Source of the DNA: Notolepis coatsorum
Lineage: Eukaryota; Chordata; Actinopteri; Aulopiformes; Paralepididae
Direction of reading: 5' to 3'
Assembly (NCBI GenBank): GCA_963971535.1
Contig: OZ020598.1
Span: forward strand, 98,329,674-98,393,673
DNA length: 64,000 nt
Below are positions 20,631-32,469 of the stretch, one piece after another. The notes beneath the pieces are model-generated. The model saw only the letters and a list, made by a program, of their open reading frames with translations. It did no database searches and was not told the DNA's origin. The stretch's first letter is position 1; every line of letters begins with the position of its first letter. The position numbers and the translations under genes are program-made.

Positions 20631-22943
20631 TCAAGCAGTAGTCTGACCAGTTTGTTTTGAGATGTTTGTAATTTTGTTTTTAGAGCCTTTGAGGTGCTTT
20701 GGTACCATGAGGTGCAAGCATAGTCGTAGTACCCTTGAATGAGTCTTCAGGGTATTCTTGTTTACCAGTGAGGAGATCCGGTACAAGAATCGTGTTCGTT
20801 GGTTGACTTTTTTTATTACATTGGATGCCATTTTGTCACAGGAAAGATTTGCCTCTAGGATGGAACCCAGGTAGGTAATATCTTCTTTCCTTGTGACAAT
20901 ATTGTCACCCACTGTAACTGAGAAGCCGTCGGTCTTGCTGAGTTTGTTATTTGAACCGAAGAGAATGGACTCTGTTTTGCCCATGTGTAATGATAGTTTG
21001 TTATCAGCGAGCCATATGCAGATTTTGCCTAGTTCTGAGCTGAGGGTTTTTTCAACCTGTAACTTGTTCTTGTCAGAGACCAGCAGGGCTGAGTCGTCCG
21101 CAAACAGGAACAAGTTGCAGTCACAAGCTGACGACATGTCATTTGCATAAATTAGGAACAGTAGCGGACCTAGTATGCTTCCTTGTGGAACACCACAGTT
21201 TACTGTGAGGGGGGGGGATAGGGTACCGTTTACCTCCACCATCTGCTCTCTCCCCTCCAGGTAGGATTGCATCCAGCTCACTGATAGACTATCAAAACCA
21301 ATTGCTTTTAGCTTGTCAATCAGAATGGTGTGATTGACAGTGTCGAAGGCCTTTTGTAGGTCCAGCATGACCATGCCGCAGTATTTGCCCGCGTCCACCT
21401 CTTGTTTGATGTGGTCGTTTAAATAGAGAAGGCATGTGTCAGTGGAGTGGGATGTTCTGAAGCCAGATTGGAATTCGTAGATTAGATTTTTTTCCGCAAG
21501 GTATTTTTCGACCTGTTCGTATACAATTTTTTCCATGACTTTCGAGATGGAGGTAAGGATAGAAACAGGGCGGTAGTTGCCTGGGTCTAATTTACTGCCT
21601 TTTTTGTGCAGAGGGGTCACTCTCGCAATTTTGAAGTCCTTGGGGACGTGTCCCTGTTTTATGGAGAGGTTTATTATGTGTGTGATGACTGGGGTGATGG
21701 CGGCTGCTGAGTCTCTGAGGAATTTGGAGGGGATGTTGTCATGGCCAGTGGCCTTGTTGGGTTGGAGGGCGCTCAGTTTTTTGAGTACCTCATCTGTTAC
21801 CATTTCCAGTTTGAAGTCGTCTTTGTGGACCCCTAGGTTCTTGTAGTATGCTACTATGTGTTCTACCCCATAATGCCCTGAGTGGGAGGGTAGTTTGTTT
21901 ACCAGTGTTGTGGCTATGTTTGTGAAGAAACTATTTAAGTAATTGGCTACATCCAGCTTTTCTGTGATGAGCGTGTTGTCCGTCTTTATGTTTATGTTTG
22001 AGAATCTGGTTTTAAGTTTTTTACTGCAGCCTAGTTGGTTATTGAGTAATTTCCAAAGTTCACGCGGTTTGTTTTTGTTTTCCTCGGTTTTGTCATTGAT
22101 GAATTTTTTCTTTGCTGTTTTGATCATGGAGTTTACATCATTTCTTAGTCTGTTTCTTTCCAGTTTGAGTTCAGTCACGTGGGCTTGGAGTTCACTGCTC
22201 GTGCTTATGTTAAGCTTTGACTGACTTTTACGAAACTCAGAGCATTTTTTGTCTCTGGTTTTCATAGCGGTCAGTATTTCAGCGTGCATCCACGGCTCAG
22301 CGCGATTTTTTACCCTGGTGGTTCTTAGGGGGGCCATGTTGTTTAGTATCGTTGAAAATTTGGTTTTGAAGCCAAGCCATGTTTCTTCAACCAGTGTACC
22401 ATTGAGCTCGTCTGACCAGTCCAGACTTTCCAGTTCAAGGTTAAAGGCCTCGCTAGAGTAGGTTTTTAGGTCTCTAGATGTGACTGTTTTGTGACAGCCA
22501 GCCTTTTGTTTTAGCTTTTTGCGTGTACAGAATATCATATAATGATCACTTAACCCGCATGCTATAACCCCTTTATTGGCGATCTTGGACTTGTCAGAGG
22601 TCAGGATGAGGTCAATGGTAGTCTGAGTTGACTCACACACACGTGTGGGTTGTGTGATTAGTTGGCTGAGGCCGTGCAGATCACAAAACCTATTGTAGGA
22701 TTTGAAGACGGGTGCATCTTTTTGTTGCATATCCGTGTTAATCATTTCTGTATCCTCAACTCCAGCTAAGCACGCATCCAACACGTCATAAAAGCCATTT
22801 TGGTCTGGCGGTCTGTAAATTGTGCCGACTAGAACAGATTTAGCCCTTTCAAATAGAATTTCTACAAAAACAGTTTCAATAGCCTCATGATTTAGGTCTG
22901 TACGGTTAATAAATTTGGTGTCTTGACCAAATCTAAATTGTTG
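20631..22943 (-). pseudogene. LINE X ORF2: endonuclease end and reverse transcriptase
   Basis: The frame from about 22943 down holds the C-terminal half of an endonuclease (TIDLILTSDKSK, CGLSDHYMIFC) and then a full RT: ARVTPLHKKGSKLDPGNYRP, YEFQSGFRTSHST, MLDLQKAFDTVNH, NCGVPQGSILGPLLF and the catalytic FADDSALLV. The thumb region follows (GKTESILFGS, EDITYLGSIL). A frameshift near 20,742 (after KNTLKT) puts the last 160 residues in another frame, and the final part reads on at 20258-20545. The N-terminus of the endonuclease is missing. It cannot make full-length protein but is not very old, since only one shift was seen in 2.3 kb. Confidence 0.8.
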
Positions 22944-23321
22944 GATCTAAATTTGATCCAACAATGATTTCACATCGATCGCAACGATCAGCGTATGTAG
23001 TATTCAAAACGTATGCCGTTTGCTGACGATCAGAGCATCACAAAACGACCCCCCCCCCCCCTTTGATGCCTTCATGATGAAACATAATACCTATTATATA
23101 CCTTTGATTTGGAAATAATATCGTGTCCAGGCGAGGAACACGAACGACTTTCGCAAAATGCACATATCGCTCCATAACTCAGCTTCCAGGAATTATCCCG
23201 GATCACTCTGAAACTATACAATATTCACCACAGGATAACACGCAAATGTGAAAATGCCTATCTTTTAGCGTGGCTCATTGACTACAGGGATGAGGGTAAT
23301 CGCTGGCGCTGAATGAGTTAA
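22944..23321 (+). mobile_element. piggyBac-like element, copy d, right fragment
   Basis: The end, reversed, is TTAACTCATTCAGCGCCAG, and TTAA lies at 23318-23321. The segment with a C run (AAAACGACCCCC...) then TTCATGATGAAACATAATAC is the reverse complement of the matching region of copies b and c. Confidence 0.5.
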
Positions 23322-23916
23322 CGAGGATATGAATGAACCTCAGTAAATATGCAATTTAACTGATAGATACACAAAATGTATTTATTTATGTTAATTTAAT
23401 TGTGTTGATGTTTTAATTTCTGCAAAATAAGTATGTACATTTTCTTTGGTTTGGTAAACATTGCGCTATGAACAGTACTGTACTGTATGTGTGTAGGGGA
23501 AGGTACAATAATAGTTTTCTTCTTCCTGTTCCTTTCGGCCATGGAATTTAATGCATCATATTAACCCTCCATTTATCTTGTCATTTACCCAGAGAGCAAT
23601 GTAACCCCCCCCCCCCCCCCCCCTGACTTGACACATTTCAGTCTGAGAGCAGCCCTTTGTTAGTCTAATGACTTGTGACCCCTGCTTCTGTGACCAACAA
23701 TCTATGAAATCATAGCACTGATTAGAGACAAAATAAGTGATGAGATAGTCAAACAGGTGAACAAAACGTGAACTATATGTACTGAAAACACTGTTGGACT
23801 GTAACAATTCCATAATTCCATGTATGAATAAATACAAATGAAATTAAATGAAATTAAATGAAAAAGTATGATCCTAACATTTGGAAAATAAAAATAAGCA
23901 CGTGTGTGTGTTTCAA
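23322..23916. other. Unassigned, AT-rich, with a poly-C run
   Basis: No gene seen. A run of about 17 C sits near 23606-23622, and short AAATGAAATT repeats lie near 23838-23862. Confidence 0.4.
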
Positions 23917-24030
23917 GTTTCAAGTTTCTTTAATAGTTGTCATACAGAAGTACAGAATACTTTCATACAAAATGCTTCTTACTGTTACGCTCCAGAGACT
24001 GTGCTAGACAAGATAGTATCAAATAAAATA
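23917..24030 (-). mobile_element. Rex1-like LINE, 3' tail only
   Basis: From TTCAAGTTTCTTTAATAG to AAGATAGTATCAAATAAA this matches the 3' end of the Rex1-like copy at 28213-29454 (28215-28330) in the same orientation, ending in a different simple repeat. It is a severely 5'-truncated insertion. Confidence 0.75.
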
Positions 24031-24526
24031 AATAAAATAAAATGTGTGTGTGTGTGTGTACACATGCATTTGTCTGTTTGGGCACATTCGCTCATGTTAT
24101 GTTTACAACAGAAAGTATCCCCAAATATGTATCCAATTATCTCAGATATTGCCACGCTCAACAGACAGAGGGAGAGATGCTTGGAATTATGCTGGGCTGC
24201 ACTGAGAGCTCTACTAAATCCCGGCTGGTATAGATACAGTGCCACTCACCTATAATGCCCTAGGATACATTCATTACTGTATTTATAGGCCTACTATAAA
24301 TATTTTAATTCACCATTATATATTCACTTAAGACAGGGATGTGGGTGAAAAAGTCTTAAACCGGGTCACTATGTACGTCCACCAAGACCGCTTGAGGAGC
24401 TCCTCATGTTCCCAGTCCCAGTCCGTCTGTGCTCTGGTCAGTACAGATTTAATACTGTGTTTTAGCCGTTTAGGCTTAAAGGGATAGTTGAGATTCTTGG
24501 ACATTAAGTTGTATGAAAGACTTGCC
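24031..24526. other. Unassigned sequence
   Basis: Short GT and AT repeats, then unrecognised sequence. The last part (24327-24526) is the pre-insertion flank of the L1-like element A; its continuation is at 31132. Confidence 0.4.
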
Positions 24527-24828
24527 ACTAGTGTAGTATAAGTCTCGATTAGCTTACTCACCGAGTCCTTTTTGTATTTAATTTTTTTATAATTTTTTAA
24601 ACAAACATATAAACAAACATGACAACACACGATAAGATATACAAGCATTAATTGTCAGGGCACATCCAATGAGATCACATTTTAGTTAGTTGTCTTATAT
24701 AAGATATACCCCTAATATCTGTTATCTAAAAAACCTACACACATATGCTCCAGCTCGAACCCCCCCCCTCCCGGACCCCACCTTGAGAAGTACCTCCACT
24801 ATCCCTCGCACCTAACCAGACACTACCA

Positions 24829-25811
24829 TTATAAGCTAGCTTTTATTCTCTCCACCACTTCTAACCACATTGACATTTTGGATTCATTGAGACCCAGAAT
24901 TCTTGCTGTAGATATTTCTTGGTAAATTACGTCGAGATATGTAAAAAACCAAACTTTACGGCACATTTTTTCCGGTTGAAACCAGCGTGATGCGATCAGC
25001 TTTTTAGCTACTGTGATACCCGATAAAACCAATCTCTTTAGCTGTGGATTCACTGCAAACTCAAAAACATCATTCAATAGTAATACCGAGGGGTGTACAG
25101 GTATATTCCAAGATACTAGTTTTGATATTTGTTGGGTCACATCTTTCCAGAATGCCTTAACTGGTGAGCAGTCCCAATACATGTGCATAAATGTCCCTTC
25201 GTCCCCATTTGTACATTGGGAGCAATGTATGTCTTGTTTAAGCCCCATTCGGCACAGTCTTATAGGAGTCAAGTATGTCCTGTGAATATAGTTAAGATTG
25301 ATTTGTTGATGATCCGGGTTCCTTGATGTAAGTCGGACATTTGCCCAGGCTCCTTGCCAATCAAAGTCATTTTCCAGGTCTGGTACAGTATATCCCTCCT
25401 CCAGACAGAGTCTAGTTGGAGGGTTTCATACGAGGACGTTAGTAATTGATGATAAAATTCTGAAACAAAACCTCTCGATGTCTCTCTTTCGTAGAAGAAT
25501 TTGTGGTATCTGTGGTGTTCAATTGGTCTGTCTAATGGAACACCGTGAGACTTCAAACATAGCTCTAACTGTTTGTAAAAAAGCCATGTGGACTTGGTGA
25601 GATTAAATTCTTTGCGTATTTCTTTATCACTACAAAAACCCTGTTTGTTAAAAACATCCCCTAATGAGTGTATGCCTTGCTCTTCCCATATAGGGAATCT
25701 TATAGGTCGTTTTCCAATTAAGAGTGCATTGTTATTGAATAAGGGAGTATGATTGTGCCATTTTTGTGGGTTAGGATTTTTTTTGTGATTCACGCCATAT
25801 CCGGATCGCAT
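24829..25811 (-). pseudogene. L1-like ORF2, C-terminal part (two frames)
   Basis: Two overlapping minus frames (25269-25811, then 24829-25272) encode the post-RT region: WEEQGIHSLGDVFNKQGFCS, LTKSTWLFYKQLELC, then TPIRLCRMGL and the L1-type zinc motif CSQCTNGDEGTFMHMYWDC. A small frameshift joins them near 25,270. The stop after RIKASL ends the ORF. The preceding part of the protein lies beyond the MITE at 26187. Confidence 0.7.
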
Positions 25812-25813
25812 GA

Positions 25814-26186
25814 GTAATTATTAGTGATGCACCGATGTGAAAATTGTGGCCGATACCGATAACCGATATTAATATTGCTGTTCTGGCCGATACCGATATT
25901 TACCGATGTCGATATCTCTGTATAGAAAACACTTTTTTATGATAATCAAATAAAGAGCTATTTTCCAAAACGCAATTTTTTTTTACTTTTGTAACTTATT
26001 TTCAGAAATGACTGATTTTTTAAACTATTTAAGGCCAAAACATGTAAAAAGATTTTTTTTTTTTTTTTTTTTAATATCGGATATCGGCCCCATCTTGATA
26101 TCGGACCGATACCGATGTGTAAAAAAATGGCCATATCGGCCGATATTATATCGGCGGCCGATATATCGTGCATCACTAGTAATTAT
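25814..26186. mobile_element. hAT-type MITE (357 bp) inside LINE A
   Basis: The element (25822-26178) starts TAGTGATGCACCGAT and ends ATATCGTGCATCACTA, an imperfect inverted repeat. GTAATTAT lies on both sides (25814-25821, 26179-26186). It interrupts ORF2 of LINE A between FGPIIT and the C-terminal part. Its interior is full of CCGATA words. Confidence 0.9.
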
Positions 26187-28212
26187 GGGTCCAAATTTTC
26201 GTTCACAGTACTTGATTGGTAGTTTAGTGTATGCTATGTCCTTCAGTCTATGTGGGGCTACTATGTTTTCTTCTAATTTTCTCCAGGATACTAATGCTTG
26301 GGGTTCAAACCATGTTGTCAATGGACTTAATGTGTACGCCTTAAAATATAGGAAAAAATCTGGAAATGCCATGCCACCATCTGCTTTATTTCTCTGTGCG
26401 GTGGATCTTTTTATACGTGCTGGTTTGTTATTCCAAATAAATTTGTATGTGGAGGAGTGTAATCTTTTCCAGTAACCCTCTGGAGGGGGTAACGGTAGCA
26501 TTGAACTGAAGAAGTTGATTCTAGGTAGTACATCCATCTTAACTATTGATATCCGTGCTTGTACTGTGTTTTTAAGTTTTGCCCATCTATCAAGGTCGTC
26601 TTTGATTTTGTTTTGGATTTTTGTGTAGTTGTGCTTCACCGTTTGTCTTATGGTGGGGAATATTTCCACTCCCAAGCATCTGAAATGTTTTACCATCGGT
26701 ATCTCTCCTGGGAGGGTTGTATCTTTTTTTGCAGGGGTGTTAAGTGGAAGGAAAGCCGATTTCGGCCAATTTATCTTAAATCCCGATAAATCACCAAAGT
26801 CCTCAATCAACTTGAGCAGATGAGGCAATGTGGTGTTGGGGTATTGCATGAACAATATTACATCGTCCGCATATAAACTAATTTTTTGTTGTGTGCCCTT
26901 GATTACGATTGGTTCTATGGATTGGGATTGTCTTATATATTGTGCTAAAGGCTCTAATGATAGATTGAACAGTCCGGGACTAAGAGGGCAACCCTGTCTG
27001 GCAGAGCGTGATACCGGAAAGATTTTGGAGATGATTGTGCCTGTTGTAATCATGGCCGATGGGTCTTTGTATAATACTTTAATCATATCTATGAATCCTT
27101 TTCCTAACCCCATCCTTTCTAGTACTGCCCATAGATATGACCATTCCAGCCTGTCAAAGGCTTTCATAGCATCCAGGGACAGCATCGCCTTAGGTATGGT
27201 GTCCTCCTTGTCGGCATCAAGTACGTGCAGTATTCGTCTTATGTTTTCAGTGATCAGGCGGCCTCCTATGAAGCCAGTTTGGTCCGGGTGAACTAAAGAC
27301 GTCATATGCTTTTGTAATCTGATGGCTAATACCTTAGAGTACAGTTTGATATCGGTTCCGAGGAGGCTTAAAGGTCTATAACTACCGCACTCGTTGGGGT
27401 CTTTGTCTTTTTTAAGGAGGACTGTTATGAGTGCAATATTGTCATTCTTATGGAAGTTCCCCTCCTTGACTGAGTATAAGATCATATTTAGTAATAAGGG
27501 GCCAATTATGTCCCAACAAGAAAGGTACATTTCTGATGGGAAACCGTCTCTTCCAGGAGCCTTACCACTTTTCATTGCGGTTATGGCCTTCTTGAGTTCC
27601 TCTAGTGTGATCGGTGTTTCTAACTGTTTAGCGTCATCCTCTGAAAGTTTAGGGAGAATAATTTGATTAAGAAATGTGTCCATTTTGTTTTGATCGAAGG
27701 TCGTTTCTGATTTATATAAGTCGGAGTAGAATTCTTTGAATGTATCGTTTATTTTTACAGGATCTGTTACAAGTACTTGTTGTGCTCTAATGGTAGTTAT
27801 ATCTGCAAATTTTGCATTAATTCTTAATCGCATGGCTAATAGGTGGCTGGGTTTGGAACCATGGGAGTACTGCTGTTGTCTTGTGCTGCGTATTTGTATT
27901 TCCGATTGTTGTCTGTATATGGCATTGATCTCTATTTTTAGTACGTTAACTTGATTCTCTAGTCGAGTTGAGTTGTATTTTAGAGAATTAAATAACGTTG
28001 AGTAAAGCGTTTCCAGCTCAGCCAGTTTTGTGCATTGATTCTTGCGCATTTTGGAGGAAAAGCTATCCGTGAAATCTTTGATCATTCCCTTTACCGACAT
28101 CCATATTATTCTGGGGTCTTGCACCGAGTTTGCTTTGAGTTGTGTAATGAATTCCTTGTTATTAAGCAGCAACGAGTTAAATCGCCATCTTGGGGCTCGG
28201 GAGGATAGTATA
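26187..28212 (-). pseudogene. L1-like ORF2, reverse transcriptase part
   Basis: The frame is open over about 670 residues. It starts at APRWRFNSLLLNNKEF, as typical after the endonuclease in L1-like ORF2. The RT follows: MKSGKAPGRDGFPSEMY, ITVLLKKDKDPNECGSYRPL, HPDQTGFIGGRLITENIRR, LSLDAMKAFDRLEWSYL, RQGCPLSPGLFNLSLEPLAQ and the catalytic ISLYADDVILFM. The thumb and the IKRSTAQRNKADGG region follow. The protein is cut by the Rex1-like LINE on its N-terminal side and by the MITE on its C-terminal side. Apart from these insertions it is well preserved. Confidence 0.8.
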
Positions 28213-29454
28213 CCAAGTTCAAGTTCTTTAAGTTCTTTAATAGTTGTCATACAGAAGTACAGAATACTTTCATACAAAATGCTTCTTACTGTTACGCTCC
28301 AGAGACTGTGCTAGACAAGATAGTATCAAATAACATAATAACATAATATAGCATGAATTTAGAAGAAGAAAATGAGGTCACAGTGTTCAGTATAGACATA
28401 TGTACAATGTTCTGAGTTACCATATAATATACAATACACAATACTATGCAGTGTACTAATGTACAGTACTATCTAGTGCAAAGCAGAAATGGGATGAGGT
28501 ACAATTTTAGGTACAATTTACAGTAAGGTGTACGAGTTGTAGTGCAATCCTTCATCCATAAATATAAAGTGTGGGGAGTGGGTGCTACAGTGTGTTTGTT
28601 TAAAGTGGGTGTGTGCTATAAAGTGTGTGGAGTGGGTGCTACAGTGTGTTTGTTTAAAGTGGGTGTGTGCGTGTGGATGTGTGTGCTATGTGCGTTTGGT
28701 GGTTGTTGTTGTGTAGTGTTCATTCATTGTTCGTTTAGCAGCCTGATGGCCTGGGGATAGAAGCTACTTCTGAGTCTTTCTGTGCTCGCCTTGAGACTCC
28801 TGTATCGCTTGCCTGACCGCAGCAGTTCGAAGAGGCAGTTGTTCGGGTGACTGGAGTCTTTAATGATTCTCTTAGCCTTGCCCTTGCAACGCTTGTAGTA
28901 AATGTTCTGGAGGGTGGGGAGCCCCCCTCCAATTGTGCGTTCGGCTGAACGTGTCACTCTTTGTAGTCTGCTTTGGTCTTTTGCAGTGCTATTCCCAAAC
29001 CAGGAGGTGATGTTGCCGGTCAAGATGCTCTCTATTGTACATGAGTAGAAGTTCTTAAGGATCTTCTGGCTGACTTGGAACTTCCTTAGGCGCCTGAGGA
29101 AGTAGAGGCGTTGTCGTGCCTTCTTCACCACACTGTTAATGTGTGTGGTCCATGTCAAGTCCTCGGATATGTAGGCTCCGAGGTACTTGAAGCTGTTGAC
29201 TCTCTCAACCGGTGCCCCGTCGATGCTGAGGGGGCTGTAGTCCTTGACCCCCGACCTCCTGAAGTCCACAATCATCTCCTTTGTTTTGCTGACGTTCAGG
29301 GAGAGGCTGTTTTCCTGGCACCATCCCGCCAGGACCTTGACCTCTTCCAGGTAGGCCCTCTCGTCGTTGGCAGAGATCAGGCCCACCACCACTGTGTCGT
29401 CAGCAAATTTGACGATTGTATTGCTACTCCGCTGAGCCACACAGTCGTACCTGT
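28213..29454 (-). mobile_element. Rex1-like LINE, 5'-truncated, inserted in LINE A
   Basis: The ORF (about 29454-28727) starts in the middle of RT at [20 protein letters not shown] and continues with GWCQENSLSLNVSKTKEMIV, FKYLGAYISEDLTWT, FYSCTIESILTGNIT and FYPQAIRLLNEQ. These are words of the Rex1/CR1-group LINEs of fish. The 3' part (28213-28726) contains short GTGTGTTTGTTTAAAGTGG duplications (28588-28660) and ends in TTCAAGTTCTTTAAGTTC. It is fused in frame to the L1-like endonuclease upstream only by accident of insertion. Confidence 0.75.
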
Positions 29455-30160
29455 AATGTAATGTACCTTTAAGGAGTAAATAACAGTGATCTGATGCGTT
29501 GGGTATCATTTCCACTTCATAATTATCAAATAGTCTCTGTGATGCAAAGACATAATCTATTCTGGATAGTGTATTATGTCTCGCAGATCGACAAGAGTAC
29601 TTTCGGGTTGTGGGATTAAGTAACCGCCATAAGTCATTTACACCTGTAATCTTCGACCAATCCTTTAATGCCTTCGATGAATTCTTTTGTTCGCTGGAAA
29701 AGGCGAGGTAAGATTTGTCCATCCTTGGGTTCCAGATGGCATTAAAATCCGCACCTATTATAAATGAGTAATCGGGAATGTCTAACATTGCATTGGTTAG
29801 TGTAGTGAAGAAATCTTCTTCGTACAAATTTGGGGCGTATACCGCTACCAACGCTATTTTCCTGTTCTTATGTTCAATCTTAGCTATAGTTATCCGACCT
29901 TCTACATCAGACCATACTCCCTTTAGTACAATATTCAACTTACGTTTAACGACTATTTAACGACCCCGAGTTCTCGTACCAATAGAAGAGTGACTAATAT
30001 TATGGTATGTGTTGTCCGCTAATTTATCTATGTCTTTCTCTAGAATGTGCGTTTCGCTTAGCAGAGCAATGTCCACATGTTCTTTTTTCATCAGTGTGAG
30101 CACGCTTTTTGCGTTTGAGTTGGTTATTTATTCCCCCGGTGTTCCATATCATTATATTCA
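29455..30160 (-). pseudogene. L1-like ORF2, endonuclease part, damaged
   Basis: The minus strand reads an AP-type endonuclease: LMKKEHVDIALLSETHILEK, then after a stop near 29,955 VWSDVEGRITIAKIEH, VAVYAPNLYEEDFF, FIIGADFNAIWNP (DFN), LNPTTRKYSCRS and SRIDYVFASQRL, with the SDH motif in NASDHCYLLLKG. The stop and a small duplication near 29,950 (GTTAAATAGTCGTTAAACG) interrupt it. The Rex1-like LINE cuts it after GTLHY. Confidence 0.7.
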
Positions 30161-31088
30161 AACTAGCCATAATCTATACATGTTGTATTGTAATTTTTGG
30201 TAATGCTTCTAGAGTGCGAGGCAATAATAGATATACATCCCACTAGTGAGGTCCCGTTGAGAGCCGAGCTTAAAAACATACATATATACAAATAAAAATC
30301 CCCTACCCTTCCCTCCCACCGAGAGTCGTACAGGATTGTGTTCCATGAACACAACCTTTGCGTATGACTCCCTCCCTTGCACCACCGGATATCCCAGAAT
30401 GATCCAATTATCCTTAACATTCCTATGTATACCATAGGATCTAACACTCTAAATTCTACCATAAGTAGAATGTCGACTGTGGCTTGGCCACTTTCCCGTA
30501 AAATAAAAATTTAAATAAGATACAAATAAAAATAAAGACCAAAAATAAGCTTCAATTGTCATGCCCTAATCACTTACATTTTATATGAACTTGTGTAATT
30601 TATAGTAACCCATGAATAATATGGAGGTATTGAACTGAAGAGAGAGCCTCAATAAATCAGAGAAAACGGATGAAAAAAAACAAGTAAAAGGAAGAGAACA
30701 TTAACTTAGATCTTAAAAGAGCAATGCTATGCTTAAACCTCTAAAGTATAAATTGGAGAAGTAGTGGAAATATTTCCAATTAATAAAAAACAGATTTTAA
30801 ATACGTATATGCAGCATTTCCCCTGACCGCGGTGGGCGATGATACGTTGTGTAGAATGATCTTTCAGCCGGCCGCTGCTATGATGGTTCTGTGGTTCTGC
30901 ATCTGGATTCTGTTGATTATTCCCCCGAGGGGCTTCTGGTATAGTGACTGACCACGTATTGCTGTTGTTCCAGAATGTTCCCTATATCAAAGAATGCTTT
31001 AGATGTTCTAGATTATTCCAATATGTCGTTTTTACATTGTTTGAATGTTCCAGTATGTTCTGGAGTGTTCCAAACTTGAATCCATTAT
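30161..31088 (-). other. 5' region of LINE A, no readable ORF1
   Basis: This stretch lies inside the 43-bp repeat and so belongs to LINE A or to something it carried. I see no coiled-coil or RRM-like ORF1. It is AT-rich and has stops in all frames. Confidence 0.35.
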
Positions 31089-31131
31089 ACTAGTGTAGTA
31101 TAAGTCTCGATTAGCTTACTCACCGAGTCCT

Positions 31132-31607
31132 GTGGTCGGGAGTTTTGGCTAGGTTGGAGTTCTAGTGCCAAATCAACATCTGGGATTTCAGATGTACTTT
31201 GTAAATTGCTTAAAAAAAACAGCAATGGCCTGTTCACTAAAATGTTTCTTTAAAACCACAGGAGAATTTGTCCTCTTAATCCGAGTGTCTCTGATACAAT
31301 CGAAGGGGCAATCACTAACACCCAACTCAGAAATGTTGTCTAGGTTAGCATAAACCTAGAATACTCTGTCAAGTTGTCTAGTAGGTTTTGTTACCAGCTG
31401 GGATAAATTGAGGACACTACTAACATTGAGACGATTGGAGGCACCACTCAACCGAAACAATCAATTCAGCATCAGAATACAGAAAAAGTAGACCCACTAT
31501 TGTATCAATGGAACCTGGGTCAGCAGATGGTCATTTATAGGCCTGATATTCTATATTCATCTTTCATATTGCATGGGTCCGGATGGCAAAATTCTGTACT
31601 GTATCTA
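31132..31607. other. Unassigned flank of LINE A
   Basis: This is the continuation of the sequence interrupted at 24,527. No gene or element was recognised. Confidence 0.4.
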
Positions 31608-31973
31608 CTAGGGGTGTAACGGTACGCGAATACGTACTGTACCGCCTCAATGTGGTCCTCCGGTACAGTACGCGCTGTGCACAGAACGATTGCAACGGTA
31701 CGGAACCTTTTTTTGTGGAACTTAAATCCCTCCGGCCCTAATATAAGGTGCACAACTAACCGGATGCTGTTTGTTCATCCAACGCAGCGCGCAGCCACGC
31801 TGAGTGAGAGCTGTAATTCAGCATAGCATATTAGCCTTAGTATGGCGAGTGCAATACTAACTGACCAGCCAGAGCTAGAAGATGCTCCCACAACATTCAA
31901 GTCTCCCGTTTGGGATCATTTCGGATTTCCAGTTAACCACAGTAATGGACAAAGACGGGTGGATCGCACTAAA

Positions 31974-32063
31974 GCTACGTGCCGGCTAGCCCCTTTCGTG
32001 ACTGTGATGCACACTTGTGATGCAAGCCTTGCATCACAGTCACGAAAGGGGCTACGTGCCGGC
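31974..32063. mobile_element. Tiny palindromic insertion 1 (64 bp, 13-bp duplication)
   Basis: GCTACGTGCCGGC lies at 31974-31986 and 32051-32063. Between them are about 64 bp that fold back on themselves: arms CCCCTTTCGTGACTGTGATG and its complement CATCACAGTCACGAAAGGGG. It lies inside the BED finger of the hAT remnant. Confidence 0.85.
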
Positions 32064-32361
32064 ATTGTTCAACTTTATTGCAAACTTTATCACGCATTTG
32101 AAACGGCATCACCCGAATGTGAATATCACTGGTACACGGAAGAAGCAAACCCAGCTCCCTGTGGCATTCAAGCAGCATCTCGCTATTAATTCAGACCGGG
32201 CCAAAGCAATAACAAACGCCATAAGTGTTTTTATAGCAGCAGATCTGCGACCATACTCCGTTGTCGAGAACACAGGGTTTAAGCACATAGAGCATAGAGT
32301 AATAGAGCCCCGCTACCTAGTTCCCTCTCGTCCGTATTTCAGCCAGCAAGTCATACCACCA

Positions 32362-32469
32362 GCTCTGTATAAACAAGCCCCTTTCGTGACTGTGATGCAA
32401 GCCCTGGCTGCCCCTGTATTCAAGCAGGGCTTGCATCACAGTCATGAAATGGGGCTCTGTATAAACAAG
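32362..32469. mobile_element. Tiny palindromic insertion 2 (76 bp, 16-bp duplication)
   Basis: GCTCTGTATAAACAAG lies at 32362-32377 and 32454-32469. The inserted 76 bp has the same arms as insertion 1 (CCCCTTTCGTGACTGTGATG) extended by CAAGCCCTG, with two mismatches in the right arm and a short loop. Confidence 0.85.

Larger units (their letters stand above)
20040..22943 (-). mobile_element. LINE family X, 5'-truncated, CATT-tailed
   Basis: This is a non-LTR retrotransposon of the CR1/L2 side of the family. It lacks the start of the endonuclease. The 3' end, at the left, reads in element sense TACCCATTCTGCAATCTG, then TTAATAAAGTTTTC, then a row of ATTC units. The same tail recurs as short copies at about 43140-43310, 52612-52760 and in all five introns of the gene at 59007-61819. 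It splits the piggyBac-like copy d. Confidence 0.8.
24527..31131 (-). mobile_element. L1-like LINE A, flanked by a 43-bp direct repeat
   Basis: The word starting ACTAGTGTAGTATAAGTC and ending CACCGAGTCCT occurs at 24527-24569 and 31089-31131 without mismatch. Between them lies an L1-like element in minus orientation. The T-rich left edge fits a 3' poly(A) tail. The part 30150-31088 is its 5' region, where I recognise no ORF1. A hAT MITE (25814-26186) and a Rex1-like LINE (28213-29454) are inserted in it. Confidence 0.75.

Noticed and set aside
28724..29938. A 404-residue fused endonuclease-RT protein as one gene
   Set aside because: It joins an L1-like endonuclease to a Rex1-like RT end across an insertion border, so the fusion is accidental.
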